DNA of 64,000 nucleotides from Rhinopithecus roxellana (GCF_007565055.1 NC_044560.1:43667030-43731029), one strand, 5' to 3'; shown: positions 12,539-24,460, counted from the stretch's first letter. Made by a program: numbers and translations. The notes: generated by a model from the sequence alone, not told the origin.

Positions 12539-13540
12539 CAGAGTAACCTGCTAAAGCTACTACAGTGGTTCTATCACACTTAACCAGTTGTTAGTAGTGG
12601 CCACTGCAGTTTAAAAGGGTCATGGTGAAAGGCTGAAAAAGAATTAGAAATGATATGGGAAGAATGGTAGAGAGAACTGGGGCTATTTTCCTTGGGGAAA
12701 AAAAGACAACTTAAGTCAGAGAAGTGCTGCCTAGCAACTATTTTCAATTATCTGAAGAGCTAGTGGATTTAATTTATGTGACAACAAAAGACTGAAGTTG
12801 GACAAATGGATGACAGTTTATGGATGACAGTTTCAAGGAGCTGGCTTTCATCTCAGTATAAGGGAAAAAAATCTTCCAACAATTAGACCTGTCCAGCAAT
12901 GAAAGAGCCTGTTTCCAGAGAAGGCGAGTTAGCTGTCAGCTGCTATAGAAGGGATCCAGCACAGAATGGCCACTTGGACAGAATGACTTAAAATCCCTTC
13001 CAATTCTAAGACATTAAGAAATGGAACAAATCATTAAAATTAACACATTCATTGTTATGCATAGTGTTTAGTCTCTAAGAACCCTAGAAAACCAAAACAG
13101 AACTCTGAGCTCCACGGAAAGAAGATCTTGCATTTTTTTCATGCTCCAAGCTAGATCCTTGATTTTGTTTTCTAAACTAAGCCACTAAAGTAACACAAGT
13201 AAAAAAAACAAACAAACAAAAAAAAAAACTATTTCCCTTTTGGAAAAACTAAATTATATCCTGAGACAGTATTTATAGTTACCATTTAAGAAAACTGGGA
13301 AACTGTACTCATACATGCAATCAATATTTTATAGCTTTCTTGTAAACTACATTGGCTGTTCTACCACAGTCATGCAGAAGAAAAAATACAGAAGCAGCTG
13401 AGTTCAAAAAACAAAGCAGACCAGGAGTTGAATCAGATATATCAGCAGCCCAGCACATTAAAAGACCCTGAAAAAAAATCCATCCGATTAGACCTACAGG
13501 AAAACTTAGAAAACTGCCCCTCTTAACGATGACATAATTT
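12539..13540. other. AK4 intron, nothing recognised
   Basis: Unique sequence with an 11-bp tandem (GGATGACAGTTTAT/TCA near 12810-12835) and a short A-rich run at 13200. Confidence 0.5.
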
Positions 13541-13840
13541 GTTTCTGTTTTTGTTTTTTGAGACAGAGTCTTGCTCTGTCACCCAGGCTGGAGTGCAGTG
13601 GTCTGATCTTGGCTCACTACAACTTCCGGTTTCAGGTTCAAGTGATTTTCCTGCCTCAGCCCCCTGAGTAGCTGAGACTATAGGCGCAAGCCACCACACC
13701 TAAATAATTTTTGTATTCTTAGTAGAGACAGGGTTTCGCCATGTTGGCCAGGCTGGTCTCGAACTCCTGACCTCAAGTGATCTGCCCGCCTGGGCCTCCC
13801 AAAGTGCTAGGATTACAGGAGTGAGCCACCACACTGGCCA
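13541..13840 (-). mobile_element. AluS
   Basis: Antisense. GATGACATAATTTG and GATGACACAATTTG flank it. Confidence 0.92.
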
Positions 13841-13869
13841 AGATGACACAATTTGTAAGAAGCAAGTAT

Positions 13870-14165
13870 GGCCAGCCCCAGTGGCTCACACCTGTAATCC
13901 CAACACTGTGAGAGGCCAAGGTAGGAGAACTGCTTGAGTCCAGGAGTTCAAGACCAGCCTGGGCAACACAGTGAGACCCCGTCTTCAAAAGAACTTTAAA
14001 ATTGGTGGTGTGGTGTTGAGCACCTGTAGTTCTGGCTACACAGGAGGCTGAGGTGGGAGGATTGCTGGAGTCTGGGAGGTTGAAGCTGCAGTGAGCCTTG
14101 ATCACACCACTGTACTCCTTCAGCCTGGGAGATAAAGCAAGACTGTTTCAAAAAAATTTTAAAAA
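13870..14165 (+). mobile_element. AluJ
   Basis: Starts GGCCAGCCCCAGTGGCTC, with AluJ-type middle, and ends in AAAAAAATTTTAAAAAG. It faces the preceding Alu. Confidence 0.88.
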
Positions 14166-14329
14166 GCAATTATGGATTCAAGGAGTCTTCCAAATGAGGA
14201 ACACATATAACTTGAATGCAAATATTTTTGTTTGGACAAGACTGAACACAAGAGAAGTACAAAGGAAAACAAGGACAGCACAACTAATGGGGGTTTACAA
14301 ACAGTGAGCAAGTGTAACCTCTGCTGGGT

Positions 14330-14330
<1 letters not shown>

Positions 14331-14360
<30 letters not shown>

Positions 14361-14380
14361 GTACACGCACACGCACACAG
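14331..14380. repeat. (CA)n microsatellite
   Basis: About 14 uninterrupted CA units, then GTACACGCACACGCACACAG with CG interruptions. Confidence 0.97.
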
Positions 14381-14384
14381 CTTA

Positions 14385-15145
14385 AATCCCACTGGATTGT
14401 GCTAGTGCTTCCATTCAAAGCTCCACATTCACTAAGGAAGATTATAAATGAAATCAAAGCATTAGGACTCCAGAAAAGAAGGGAACAAACAATAGAGAAA
14501 AGTCCCCTACTTGCTGGGCATTTCACACAGACGACCCCATCTGACCCTCAGGAATCACGTTTAATTAACTTCCTCCCAGTAAAAGGTGGAGCCAGAGTTA
14601 CGCCTGCCTCTAAAGTCCACCTATATTTTCTCTACAGCATATAGCTAACTCCCTGTTCCTCCCATTTGCTGTGCCAAAGGCCACCAGATACCTCCACCTG
14701 AAACTTCTCACAGGTATGTTAAGCTCATTATCCTCTTCACGCCTGGACTGCCATCCTTGTGTTAAATGGGACCACTTTCCCAGCACAGTCATTCAAGTTC
14801 ACCCCTTCAAAAGGCAGCACTTGGCTCTGCCCCACCCACCATTCTCCTACAGTCCTATCAGACACTGCCATCACTACCCCCACTCCTCTCACATCCCCTT
14901 TTATCCATTACTGTTACCCTAGACCCCATCTAAACTGTTGTGGCACCATCTTAGCTGTGCTTCAGTTTCTCCCCACTACAATCCACTTCACACTCTGCTA
15001 CAAAAAACAGCCACCAAAAGGAGTTTGAGGAAGGCATTTATCGCCCACAAGCTACTATGAACTCAATCTGGAATTACATGTAAGCCCCAAGGGGCATTTC
15101 CAGCTTCTTGTCTATAATTCCTCCAAATCTAGGTTTCAATGGAGG
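14385..15145. other. AK4 intron, possibly old L2-derived
   Basis: C/T-rich blocks (14640-15000) faintly recall L2, but similarity is too low to assign. Confidence 0.35.
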
Positions 15146-15149
15146 TTCC

Positions 15150-15306
15150 TTTTTTTTTTTTCCAGACATGGGATCTCCCTGTGTTGCCTAGACTGGAATG
15201 CAGTGGCTATTCACAGGCAGGATGATCATGCACTACAGCCTTGAACTCCTGAGCTCAAGTGATCCTCCTGCCTCAGCCTCCCAAGTAGCTGGGACTACAG
15301 GTGTGG
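15150..15306 (-). mobile_element. Fossil left Alu monomer (FLAM/FAM)
   Basis: Contains AGTGGCTATTCACAGG followed by GATCATGCACTACAGCC, a 7SL-like word that is absent from dimeric Alu. It is a single monomer with one T-run. Confidence 0.75.
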
Positions 15307-15344
15307 TGTGTGTCATCTCACCTCACAAAGTTGCCTTAATTTTA

Positions 15345-15905
15345 ACTGTCTCCTCACAGACATGATCCTTACATCAAAAATACCCTGCTTTCACATGTGT
15401 CCACCTACTACTACCTTGCCCATCCTTCAAGGCTCAGTTCTAATGCCATCTTTCCCAAAGCCCTCTAACTCTTTTCTCCAGAGGTGTAGCAAACAACTAT
15501 TAAGCACTGTATGTTAGACACTAGAGATTTTTTAAATGAACTTAATAAAAGTTCATACAAGTAACTCTTCCCTCTACTGTTCTTAAGAAAGTGTTTTCAT
15601 TCCTATTTTTATAGCACTCAATATAATTTGCTTTATAAAATAATTAATTAGGTGTATTTTTATCTTGCAAATTGTTGAAGGCAGAGACCATTTCTTACTC
15701 TGATTAACAAAATGCTTTTGGAATAGACTGATTTTACAAGTGCTTAATACATTTAAAGTCTACCCATTTGTCTGCCAATACTGACAGCCTCTTAACTATT
15801 CTCCCTAGTTTCACAGTAGAACTTTCAACCCCAGTTTCCAAATAGCCTGAGTGATCCATTCAAAATGTGAGTCAGATGTCAGTCCCATGTTTAAAAGCAA
15901 TGGCT
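15345..15905 (+). mobile_element. L2 fragments
   Basis: Words such as CCATCCTTCAAGGCTCAG (about 15420) and CTGAGTGATCCATTCAAAATG with TTTAAAAGCAATGGCT (about 15848-15905) match L2. The stretch between them is weakly similar. Confidence 0.5.
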
Positions 15906-16289
15906 ACACTGTGGATTAGGCAATGGTGTCTTAGCTATGACACCAAAAGCATAATCAACAAAAGAAAAAATAGATCAACTGGACTTCATCAAAATCAAAA
16001 ACTTGTGCTTTCAAGGGAGCCATCAAGAAAGTGAAACAGGATAAGAGAAAATATTTGTAAATCATATATCTGATAAGTGACTTATATCCAGAATATATAA
16101 AGAATTCAACAAGGAGACAAATGAGCCAATTAAAATGGGCAAAGGATTTGAATGGAATTTCTCCAAAGAAGATATGCAAATGGTCAGTAAGCATATGAAA
16201 AGAGGTTCAGCATTGTTAGTCCTCAGAGAAATACAAATCAAAACTACAATGAAATACCACTTTACACTCAATAGGGTAGTTAAAATGAA

Positions 16290-16326
16290 AGCGAGAAAGT
16301 GAGGGAGGGAGGGAAGGAGGGAGGGG
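16290..16326. repeat. (GGGA)n purine tract
   Basis: GAGAAAGTGAGGGAGGGAGGGAAGGAGGGAGGGG at the junction between L1M and the ERV1 LTR. Confidence 0.9.
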
Positions 16327-17123
16327 TGGTTAAAGCAAACAAAGTATGACCTGAGAAGGACTCCATACTTCTGTATTTGAGTCCTTGTGAGAACGCCTTT
16401 GCAAAATTATAACTGAGGAAATCATGACAGTAAAAGAAATCAGACCTAACCAACTCCATCTTGCTTCTAACCTTTAAGCTGCCCTTGTTCATTCCTGGGT
16501 GTAGGCCAAACTAACTTTGGGAAGGAATTCAGTACATGGGTTTGACTCTGAAACAAAATTGATTAACAGCCCTTTCCCGAAAAGACCCCCTTCTTGCCTG
16601 GGGACTAACAAATTAGTCTGCCTTTGCAAGACTAACAAATTAGCTACAAGATTAGAAATTACAGTTTAGGGATCATGTAGCCTCTGGCTCCAAGAGTCCA
16701 AACTTCTCCAAATTGCTCCTGGGGATAACATCGTTCTATAAAATCTAAGATCAGTTCTTGAGATATTTTGGAGATCCTGCACTCAGTGGATCAGCTGACA
16801 TCACCCAGACCCATAATCTGGCTCAACAAGTTCTGCTATCCCACCCAGGAACAGAAGACAGCAACAAAACCTCACTTCGACTCCCTATGATTCCATCTCC
16901 AACCGACTCATCAGCACTTCCCACTTCCCAAGCCCCACCCACCAAATTATCTTTAAAAACTCTGATCCTTGAATGCTCACGGAGACTGATTTGAGTAATA
17001 AAAAAACTCCGGTCTCCCGTACAGTCAGCTCTGCGTGAATTACTCTTTCTCCACTGCAATTCCTGTCTTGATAAATCAGCTCTGTCTAGGCAGCAGACAA
17101 GGTGACCCCATTGGGAGGTTACA
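16327..17123 (+). mobile_element. ERV1-class LTR, about 800 bp, within an L1M
   Basis: The element carries AATAAAAAAACTCCGGTCTCCCG (poly(A) signal and start of R/U5) and ends GACCCCATTGGGAGGTTACA, a HERV-E/HARLEQUIN-like LTR end. It interrupts an L1M ORF2 region that is continuous on both sides. Orientation is plus. The family name is tentative. Confidence 0.6.
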
Positions 17124-17475
17124 CTTGCGGACAAACTGCAACCTGGCTTAGGTAGATAAGACTAAAAACCTAATTTAGGAGTATGCACCTGTAACAATAG
17201 CTGAGTCTTGGCCAATCCCAGTGACCACACTTCAATCACTCATACACTGCTGAGTGTTCTGTGTTCAAATAAGGCAAACACCAAGCTGTAACCAATCCAG
17301 CCATTCTGTACCTCATTTCCGATTTCTGTAGTCATTTCTCTTTTTTTGTCTGTAAATCTTCTTCCACCATGTGGCTGTGCTGGAGTCTCTATGAATCTGC
17401 TGTGATTCTGAGGGCTGGCCGATTCGTGACTCATTCATTGCTCAATTAAACTTGGCTGAAGTTTTTGTTTTATCA
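17124..17475 (+). mobile_element. Second ERV1-like LTR fragment
   Basis: It ends GGGCTGGCCGATTCGTGACTCATTCATTGCTCAATTAAACTTGGCTGAAG, which resembles the R/U5 end of an ERV1 LTR different from its left neighbour. Directly after it L1M sequence resumes. It could be the older LTR into which the 16327-17123 element inserted. The family is not determined. Confidence 0.45.
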
Positions 17476-18061
17476 GAAGGTAAAAGTTGACAATGATGAG
17501 AAGAAACTGGAACCTTCATTCATTGCCGGTGAGAAGGTAAAATGATGCAGCTGCTTTGGATAACAGTTTGGCACTTCCACAAACTATTACACATAGAGTT
17601 ACCAGATGAACCCGTATTCTATTCTTAGATATATACCCAAGAGAAACGAACACTTACCTCCACACAAAAACTTACATACAAACGTCCCATAGCAGGAAAC
17701 AACCCAAGTGTCCATTAACGAATGAACGGATAAACAAAATGTGGTATACCCATTCAATAAAGTATGACAATAAAAGTGAATAAAGTACTGATACATACTA
17801 CAATACAGACACACCTTGAAAACATGCTAAGCAGCCAGACACAAAAAGTCACATATATTAACATACAACTATCCAGAATAGGCAAATCCATACAAACAGA
17901 ACTAGAGTAGTAATTGCCTCGGGCTGAGGCAAGGGGGAAATGGGGAGTGACTGCTAATGGGTATATGGTTTCTTTCTGGGGAAATGAAAATGTTGTGAAA
18001 TTAGATAGTGGTGATGGTTTTACAACTCTGTAAAATACAGAAAAACCTCTGATTTGTACAC

Positions 18062-18195
18062 CTATTTTTTTTTTTTTAGTAGAGTTGGGGTTTCACCATT
18101 TTGGCCAGGATGGTCTCAACCTCCTGATCTCATGATCCGCCCACCTCGGCCTCCCAAAGTGCTGGGATTACAGGAGTGAGCCACTATACCCGGCC
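18062..18195 (-). mobile_element. 134-bp Alu left monomer with perfect target duplication
   Basis: The T-run leads straight into TAGTAGAGTTGGGGTTTCACC, so the copy ends at the middle A-rich region. CTGATTTGTACAC flanks it exactly at 18049-18061 and 18196-18208. It lies inside the L1M 3'UTR. Confidence 0.9.
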
Positions 18196-18294
18196 CTGAT
18201 TTGTACACTTTTAAAGAATAAATTTTACTGTATGCAAATGTTACATTCAGTATAGCTGTTACATATAAAAAAACAAATAAAAGTAACAACCTAA

Positions 18295-18925
18295 AAACCT
18301 TCCATGGATTCTCATCCAGTTACAATGAAGCCCAAACTCCTGGCCATGCCTCAAGGCCCTATACCTACCTTTCCAGTCTCCACTTCTACCATCTCCTCCC
18401 CACCTACAATGCTCGAAACACCAGCCTCCTCCCTGCTCCTCTCCACTTATTGTGTTCACTCCTATATCAGGCTCTTTCCACATACTGTTTCCGCCGCCTC
18501 AAATCTTTTTGTTTAAGACAGTTCTCACTCTATCGCCCAGGCTAGAGTGCGGTGGTGTGACCATAGCTCACTGCAGCCTCCACCTCCTAGGCACAAGTGA
18601 TCCACCTCAGCCTCCCAGTAGCTGGGACTACAGTACAGGTCTGCACCACCACATCCAGCTAACTTTATTTTTATTTTCCATAGAGACGGGGTCTCACTCT
18701 GTTACCCAGGCTGGTCTCAAACTCCTAGCCTCAAGCGATCCTTCTGCCTCAGCCTCTCAAAGTGCTGGGATTACAGGTGTGAACCACTGTGCCCCGCCTG
18801 CTACCAAATCTTCACATGCCTGACTCCTACCTTTATTCAGAGCTCAGCTTAAATATTACCTCCTCAAAGAGGCCTCTAACTTCACAATCACAAGCAGTCT
18901 TCCCACTCTTTATTTTCTTTATCTT
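18295..18925 (+). mobile_element. L2 3' end, split by an Alu
   Basis: AAGCCCAAACTCCTGGCC, CAAGGCCCTATACCTACC and CACTCCTATATCAGGCTCTTTCCAC lie left of an Alu. CAGCTTAAATATTACCTCCTCAAAGAGGCC lies right of it. Together they follow the L2 3' consensus. The Alu occupies 18507-18799. Confidence 0.75.
18507..18799 (-). mobile_element. AluJ/S
   Basis: Antisense Alu within the L2. CAAATCTTT and CAAATCTTC are on the two sides. Confidence 0.9.
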
Positions 18926-19750
18926 ATTTTCTTTAGAGTACTTCCAGAAGATATCAGGTACAAGACATAAGGTATATGAGGTGTCTTATTTTTTCTGTCT
19001 CCTCTCCTCTCATTACAGCCTATTAAAACATTAGTTGAACTGAACCATCATGAAAAAAAATTTCTATTCAAATGGCAACAGATAATAACTGAAATTATGA
19101 AATAGAACTCTTACAAAAGATAATGAATAACAAATTAAAGGTACCAATGGGTATAAGAGAATTTTAGAGAAGAAAATGACCTGTAGCTACAACAGGTGTG
19201 GAAAGGCTTCATGGAATGAGAGGAGAGATTAAAGAAGTGTGAAAGGCATTACAGGCAAAAGGTACACGTGAACAAAGCACTCCTTGCTGCCTTGTCTATG
19301 ACGCCCATGCTCTACCTGCATGCGTGCACGCACACCGCCATGCCTCCTGGGAACATAATGTAGAACTTAGAGCTCAAACCCTAGACTGTCGGTACCTCAA
19401 GGACAGAGAACAAGTTTTACTTTTTTGCCAGCCTCCCCATACCTAATGCTGGGACATGTGACAAATGGGACAAATGAATAAGAAAATAACACCAAGTTCA
19501 GGCATTATTCCTGAACTCTTACCATTATGATGAAAAGCAATTTCTACCTCCTCACAACACAAATGGCTTCTATTTTCGACCTCCTTTGGTCCTTTTTATT
19601 ACGGGAGGAAGTCAGTGCTTCCTTTTTCAGGTTTTTTTTTTTTTTTTTAAATGTTTTAGGGACAGAACAACAATAACAAGAAGTACATCCCTCTACCCTA
19701 CCCTTAAAGGGCCTTCTGAGCCTCGGCATACTTGTTCCCTGCTATCCATG
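18926..19750. other. AK4 intron, nothing recognised
   Basis: Unique sequence with an 18-base T-run near 19631. No coding signal. Confidence 0.5.
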
Positions 19751-19855
19751 GTGCTATGGTCTGAACGTGCCCCCCAGATTCACATGCTAAAACTTAATAA
19801 CCAATGTGATAGTATTAAGACGTGAGGCCTTTAAGTGGTCATGAGGGCTCCTCCC

Positions 19856-20155
19856 CTGTAGTGTGGTGGCTCACACCTGTGATTCCAGCATTCTGAGAAG
19901 CCGATGCAGGCAGATCACTTGAGGCCAGAAATTCAAGACCAGCCTGGGCAATATAGTGAGACCTCATCTCTACCAAAAATTTAAAAATTAGCCAGGTATG
20001 GTGGGACGCGCCTGTAGTCCCTGCGACTCTGGAGGCTGAGACAGGAGTACTGCTTGAGCCCAGGAGTTCCAGGCTGCCGTGAGCCAATATTGCACCACTC
20101 CACACTAGCCTGGGCAACAAAGCAAGACCTCATCTCCAAAAAAAACCACACAAAA
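19856..20155 (+). mobile_element. AluJ
   Basis: Sense Alu with AluJ-type substitutions, inserted in the MaLR LTR. Confidence 0.88.
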
Positions 20156-20191
20156 ACAATAAATTAAGCCTTGTGTCTTATAAAGAGGCTT

Positions 20192-20613
20192 CATCACCTT
20201 GGGAGTCTGAGGCAGGAGAACTGCTTGAGTATAGGAGCTCAAAAGCAGCCTGGCCAACAAAGTGAGAACCTGTCTCTAGTTGAAAATTTTAAAAATTAGA
20301 AAAATTAGGCCGGGCGCGGTGGCTCAAGCCTGTAATCCCAGCACTTTGGGAGGCCGAGACGGGCGGATCACGAGGTCAGCAGATCGAGACCATCCTGGCT
20401 AACATGGTGAAACCCCGTCTCTACTAAAAAAAAGTACAAAAACCTAGCCGGGCGAGGTGGCAGGTGCCTGTAGTCCCAGCTACTTGGGAGGCTGAGGCAG
20501 GAGAATGGCGTAAACCTGGGCGACGGAGCTTGCAGTGAGCTGAGATCAGGCCACTGCACTCCAGCCTGGGCGACAGAGCGAGACTCCGTCTCAAAAAAAA
20601 AAAAAAAAAAAAA
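20192..20613 (+). mobile_element. AluJ fragment plus AluY (Old World monkey type)
   Basis: 20192-20300 is an old right-monomer fragment. 20307-20611 is a full AluY with CTCAAGCC, flanked by AATTAGAAAAATTA on both sides. Confidence 0.9.
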
Positions 20614-20959
20614 ATTAGAAAAATTAAAAATAAAATCACAGAAGCTTAATGTGGCCTTTGGTCCTTTTCCCCTTCCATCTTTTCTGCCATGTGAGAATAC
20701 AAAGTTCAAGGTGCAACCTCGGAAGCAGTCAACAGGCCTTACTAGACACCAAGGCTGCCAGCACCTTCATCTTGGAAATCCCAGCCTCCAGAACTGTGAG
20801 AAATACATTTCTGTTGCTTATAAATTACTTGATCTCAGGTATTTTGTTATAGCCACACAAACAGACTAAGACACACTGTCCCACATGGCATTTATAAGAC
20901 GAAGTATTTCACTAGTTTCTAGAGTACTCAGATGTCAGCACGACATAATGGGAAGAAGT

Positions 20960-21130
20960 TTAATCCTAACTATGGAGCCCCAGGTTTGAATGCTAGTTTC
21001 TCTTTAACTAGCTGTTTGGCCTAGGACAAGTTACTCAACCTTTCTGAGGCCACATACTTGTTTGTACGTAAATGATATAACAACTTCTCTGGAGGTTTGT
21101 GTGTGGAAAGCTGTTTGACTTAGGGCAAGT
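20960..21130 (+). mobile_element. MIR SINE, first copy of a local duplication
   Basis: TATGGAGCCCCAGGTTTGAATGC, TAGCTGTTTGGCCTAGGACAAGTTACTCAACC follow MIR. The core from about 21031 recurs at 21745-21865 on the other side of two Alus. Confidence 0.7.
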
Positions 21131-21140
21131 CACTCAACTC

Positions 21141-21744
21141 TTTTTTTTTGAGACAGTCTCGCTCTGTTGCCCAGGCTGGAGTGCAATGGCATGATCTTGG
21201 CTCACTGCAACCTCCGCCTCCTGGGTTCAAGCGATTCTTGTGCCTCAGCCTCTCGAGTAGCAGGGACTACAGGTGCACACCACCATGCCCAGCTAATTTT
21301 TGTATTTTTAGTAGAGATGGGGTTTCACCCTATTGGCTAGGCTGGTCTCGAATTCCTGACCTCGTGATACGCCCGTCTCGGCCTCCCCAAGTGCTGGGAT
21401 TACAGGCGTGAGCCACCACGTTCGGTCAACTTTTGTTTTCTTTTTGAGACAGGGTTTCGCTCTGTTGCCCAGACTGGGGTGCAGTGGCTCAAACACAGCT
21501 CACTGTAGCCTCACTATAGACTCACTGTAGCCTTCTGAGCTCAGGCAATCCTCCCACCTCAGTCTCCCAAGTAGCTGGGACTACAGGCATGCACCACCAC
21601 ACTGGCTAACTTTGGTTATTTTTTGTAGAGACAGGCTTTTGCCATGTTGCCCAGGCTGGTCTCGAACTCCTGGGCTCAAGTGATCCATCCGCCTCGGCCT
21701 CCCAAAGTGCTGGGATTACAGGCATGAGCCGCTGCACCTGACCA
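21141..21744 (-). mobile_element. Two antisense Alus in tandem
   Basis: 21141-21426 is AluS/Y-like. 21438-21744 is an older Alu starting TTTTGAGACAGGGTTTCGC. They separate the two MIR copies. Confidence 0.9.
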
Positions 21745-21870
21745 AGTTAGTTACTCAACCTTTCTGAGGCCATGTACTTATTTGTAAAGCAAATGATACA
21801 CAAAAACTGCTCTGGAGATCTGTGTGGGAATTAGAGATAATATGCATTCATTAGTCAGTCCAGGGCCTGG
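21745..21870 (+). mobile_element. MIR SINE, second copy of the local duplication
   Basis: AGTTACTCAACCTTTCTGAGGCCATG repeats the 21035 region almost exactly and continues into the MIR tail (GGGAATTAGAGATAATATG, CAGGGCCTGGCAG). Confidence 0.65.
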
Positions 21871-23304
21871 CAGTTGCTTTGCCCACTGCAAATGTTGCTT
21901 ATGACCAAGTCACAAAAATTATAAAATGCCAGGGTCATAGGTTACTGCTGCCCAGACAAAAGGTGCTGAAGATCAGAAAATAGTTGATTTCTAGCTTCTT
22001 GGAAGCTAGATGAGAAACAAGAATGACTCTGCATTATTTCAGTATTATCCGTCTAGCTAAGTAAGGGATGCTTGCTGCTGAATCTGTTGTTTAACTAGTA
22101 CAAAAACTCTCAGAACTTGAGACTGTTAAAATATAACATCAACCATTTAAATTCAACTACATGAAGCTGTACAAACAAGACCTTTTGTACTATGTCTCAA
22201 AGGTCAACCTGAGAGCTTAAACATCAAGTGGAGGGAGTAAAATACACAGAGTAATCCAAAAGCCTCTATTATCTACTCATGCTTTTTGAAAAAAATTTGG
22301 TTTGGGCCGGGTACGTTGGCTCACACCTGTAATCCCAGCACTCTGGGAGGCCGAGGTAGGCGGATCACCTGAGGTCAGGAGTTCAAGAGCAGCCTGGTGA
22401 ACATGGTGAAACCACGTCTCTACTAAAAATGCAAAAAAAAAAAAACTTAGCAGGTCATGATGACGGGACCCTGTAGTCCCAACTACTCAGAAGACTGAGG
22501 CACGATAATCACTTGAACCCAGGAGGCGGAGATTGCAGTGAGCCAAGATCACACCACTGTACTTTAGCCTGGGCAACAGAGTGAGGCTCCATCTCAAAGA
22601 AAAAAGAAAAAATCTAGTTTGCTAAAGGAAAATACATGGTTGAGATGTCTGATCCATTGTCCATTGTGAAAGTACATCATCTAAAAAATTTACAAAATTT
22701 CCAAGTCCTTAAACCTCACAATATGCACCAACACAGATTGTTAAAGAGCAGACTAGCATAATCTAATACCATTTGACAATTTACTTGGTAGATTTTGAAG
22801 GGAACAGGTAATTCAACATGCCCTTCAGAATGGGTGAATTTACAGTTAACAGTTTAAAGCCCAATTTCTAAGTTTTAGGATTGTTTGCCATCCTTCAGTT
22901 CCAGAAGTTAAAAGCTGAAGTTTAAATGCATATACTATGATGCCACTATGTTTATGTATATCTTAAAGGCAAACACAAGTAATGAGGGCTGGAAAGGTGA
23001 TATGGGGCAGGCACGATAGCCCTTTCCTTTGACAACACCATTAGAGATGGATGCGGACTAACATGATAATAGAAAAAGTAAGGCCAAGCCATATGCAAGG
23101 ACCTCTTGTGGACCATAAACTCCTCCACAAGAGGAGTTTCAGATACGCTATGACAATGACCACGCCATCTTTTTGTAGCTGTACTCATTTGTCAAAACTC
23201 AACTTGGGAATCGCCTCCCCTAAAAAGCCTTCCCAAATCTCACCTCCTCCTAAATGCTGGGTTAGCTGCCTCTTCTGTAAGCATGCACATCTTGCAGCCT
23301 CAAT
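21871..23304. other. AK4 intron, nothing recognised apart from one AluS
   Basis: Unique sequence on both sides of the AluS at 22305-22610. A small inverted motif ACTCCTCCACAAGAGGAGTTTC occurs near 23118. Confidence 0.5.
22305..22610 (+). mobile_element. AluS
   Basis: Starts GGGCCGGGTACGTTGGCTC and ends in AAAGAAAAAAGAAAAAATC. Confidence 0.9.
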
Positions 23305-23614
23305 TAATTTTTATTTTTCTCAGAGACAGGGTCTTGCTCTGTTGCGCAGGCTGGAGTGCAGTGGCATGATCACAGATCACTTCAACCTCAGCCTCTTGGG
23401 CTCAAGTGATCCTCCTGCCTCAACGTCCTGAGTAGCTGAGACTACGGGTGCGCACAATCACACCCAGCTAATTTTCTTACACTATTTTTAGTAAAGATGA
23501 GGTCTTGCTATGTTATCCAAGCTGGTCTTGGACACTTGCTTGGTCTTTAGTAATCCTCCAGCCTCAGCCTCCCAAAGCGCTAGGATTACAGACGTGAACC
23601 ACCACACCCGGCCC
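23305..23614 (-). mobile_element. AluJ
   Basis: Antisense, with TTGCGCAGGCTGG and many old changes. Ends CACCCGGCCC. Confidence 0.88.
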
Positions 23615-24043
23615 AACTGGGTTATTTTCTTCTTGTTTGCCTGCCTGTCTGACTGCCTGCCTCCACCAAAAAACAGCAGCTCCTTCAGGGAACAGACCTT
23701 GTTTCACCTCTTTGCATCCCACAAGCCAAGATTGCCTGGCACTCAAACATTTGTTGAAAGACACATTTACCAGGACATTCAGTGCAGCACACTCTGTATA
23801 TCGAATGACTATAAATAACCTAAATTCCAATCAACAGGGGACTGATGAAATTGTGGTTCCAGGACTCCTGTGAGTCCATGAGACCTTTTCAGGGGGTCCA
23901 TGAGTTCCCCTTTAATTACATGTGTATAAAGCCGGATGTTCTTCAAATACTTTAACCAAAACAGCATAGCACCAAAGACCGAATGAAGAACCAGATATGA
24001 GAATAAAGTTTTATTATATTAGGCCAGAAAGATTTGCAAATGT

Positions 24044-24318
24044 AGGCCGGGCGCGGTGGCTCAAGCCTGTAATCCCAGCACTTTGGGAGGCAGAGACGGG
24101 CGGATCACGAGGTCAGGAGATCAAGATCATCCTGGCTAACACGGTGAAACCCCGTCCGGGAGAGGTGGCGGGCGCCTGTAGTTCCAGCTACTCGGGAGGC
24201 TGAGGTAGGAGAATGGCGTAAACCCGGGAGGCGGAGCTTGCAGTGAGCTGAGATCTGGCCACTGCACTCCAGCCTGGGCGACAGGGCGAGACTCGTCTCA
24301 AAAAAAAAAAAAAAAAAA
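24044..24318 (+). mobile_element. AluY (Old World monkey type) with internal deletion
   Basis: CTCAAGCC type. CCCCGTC joins directly to CGGGAGAGGTGG, so about 30 bases around the middle A-rich linker are missing. ATTTGCAAATGT flanks it. Confidence 0.9.
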
Positions 24319-24460
24319 TTTGCAAATGTGCAAAAACAACAGCACTTTTTTCATTAGATTTCATTTTGGAAAATAGTTAATTTTCACAGAAATCTGTTAA
24401 CATACAGTGGATTTATTATTGTTTTTGATGAAATAATATTTTTAAATTTTCTCAATTTTC

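Larger units (their letters stand above)
15905..18290 (+). mobile_element. L1M (L1MB/L1MC-like) 3' portion, split by LTRs and a short Alu
   Basis: The left part (15905-16290) is the end of ORF2: GACACCAAAAGCATAATCAAC, TGGACTTCATCAAAATC, GAAATACAAATCAAAAC. It resumes at 17480 with GAAACTGGAACCTTCATTCATTGC and ATATACCCAAGAGAAACGAAC, then GTCCATTAACGAATGAACGGATAAACAAAATG. The 3'UTR ends near 18290 in an A-rich tail. The LTRs at 16327-17475 and a 134-bp Alu at 18062 interrupt it. It is heavily mutated and inactive. Confidence 0.88.
19752..20876 (+). mobile_element. MaLR LTR (MLT1/MST type) split by Alus
   Basis: The left part starts TGCTATGGTCTGAACGTGCCC and contains AATGTGATAGTATTAAGA. The right part resumes as TAAAGAGGCTTCATCACC and CATGTGAGAATACA. 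It then shows CCAGCCTCCAGAACTGTGAGAAATA and ends CAGACTAAGACA. AluJ (19856-20155), an AluJ fragment and an AluY lie between. Confidence 0.8.
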
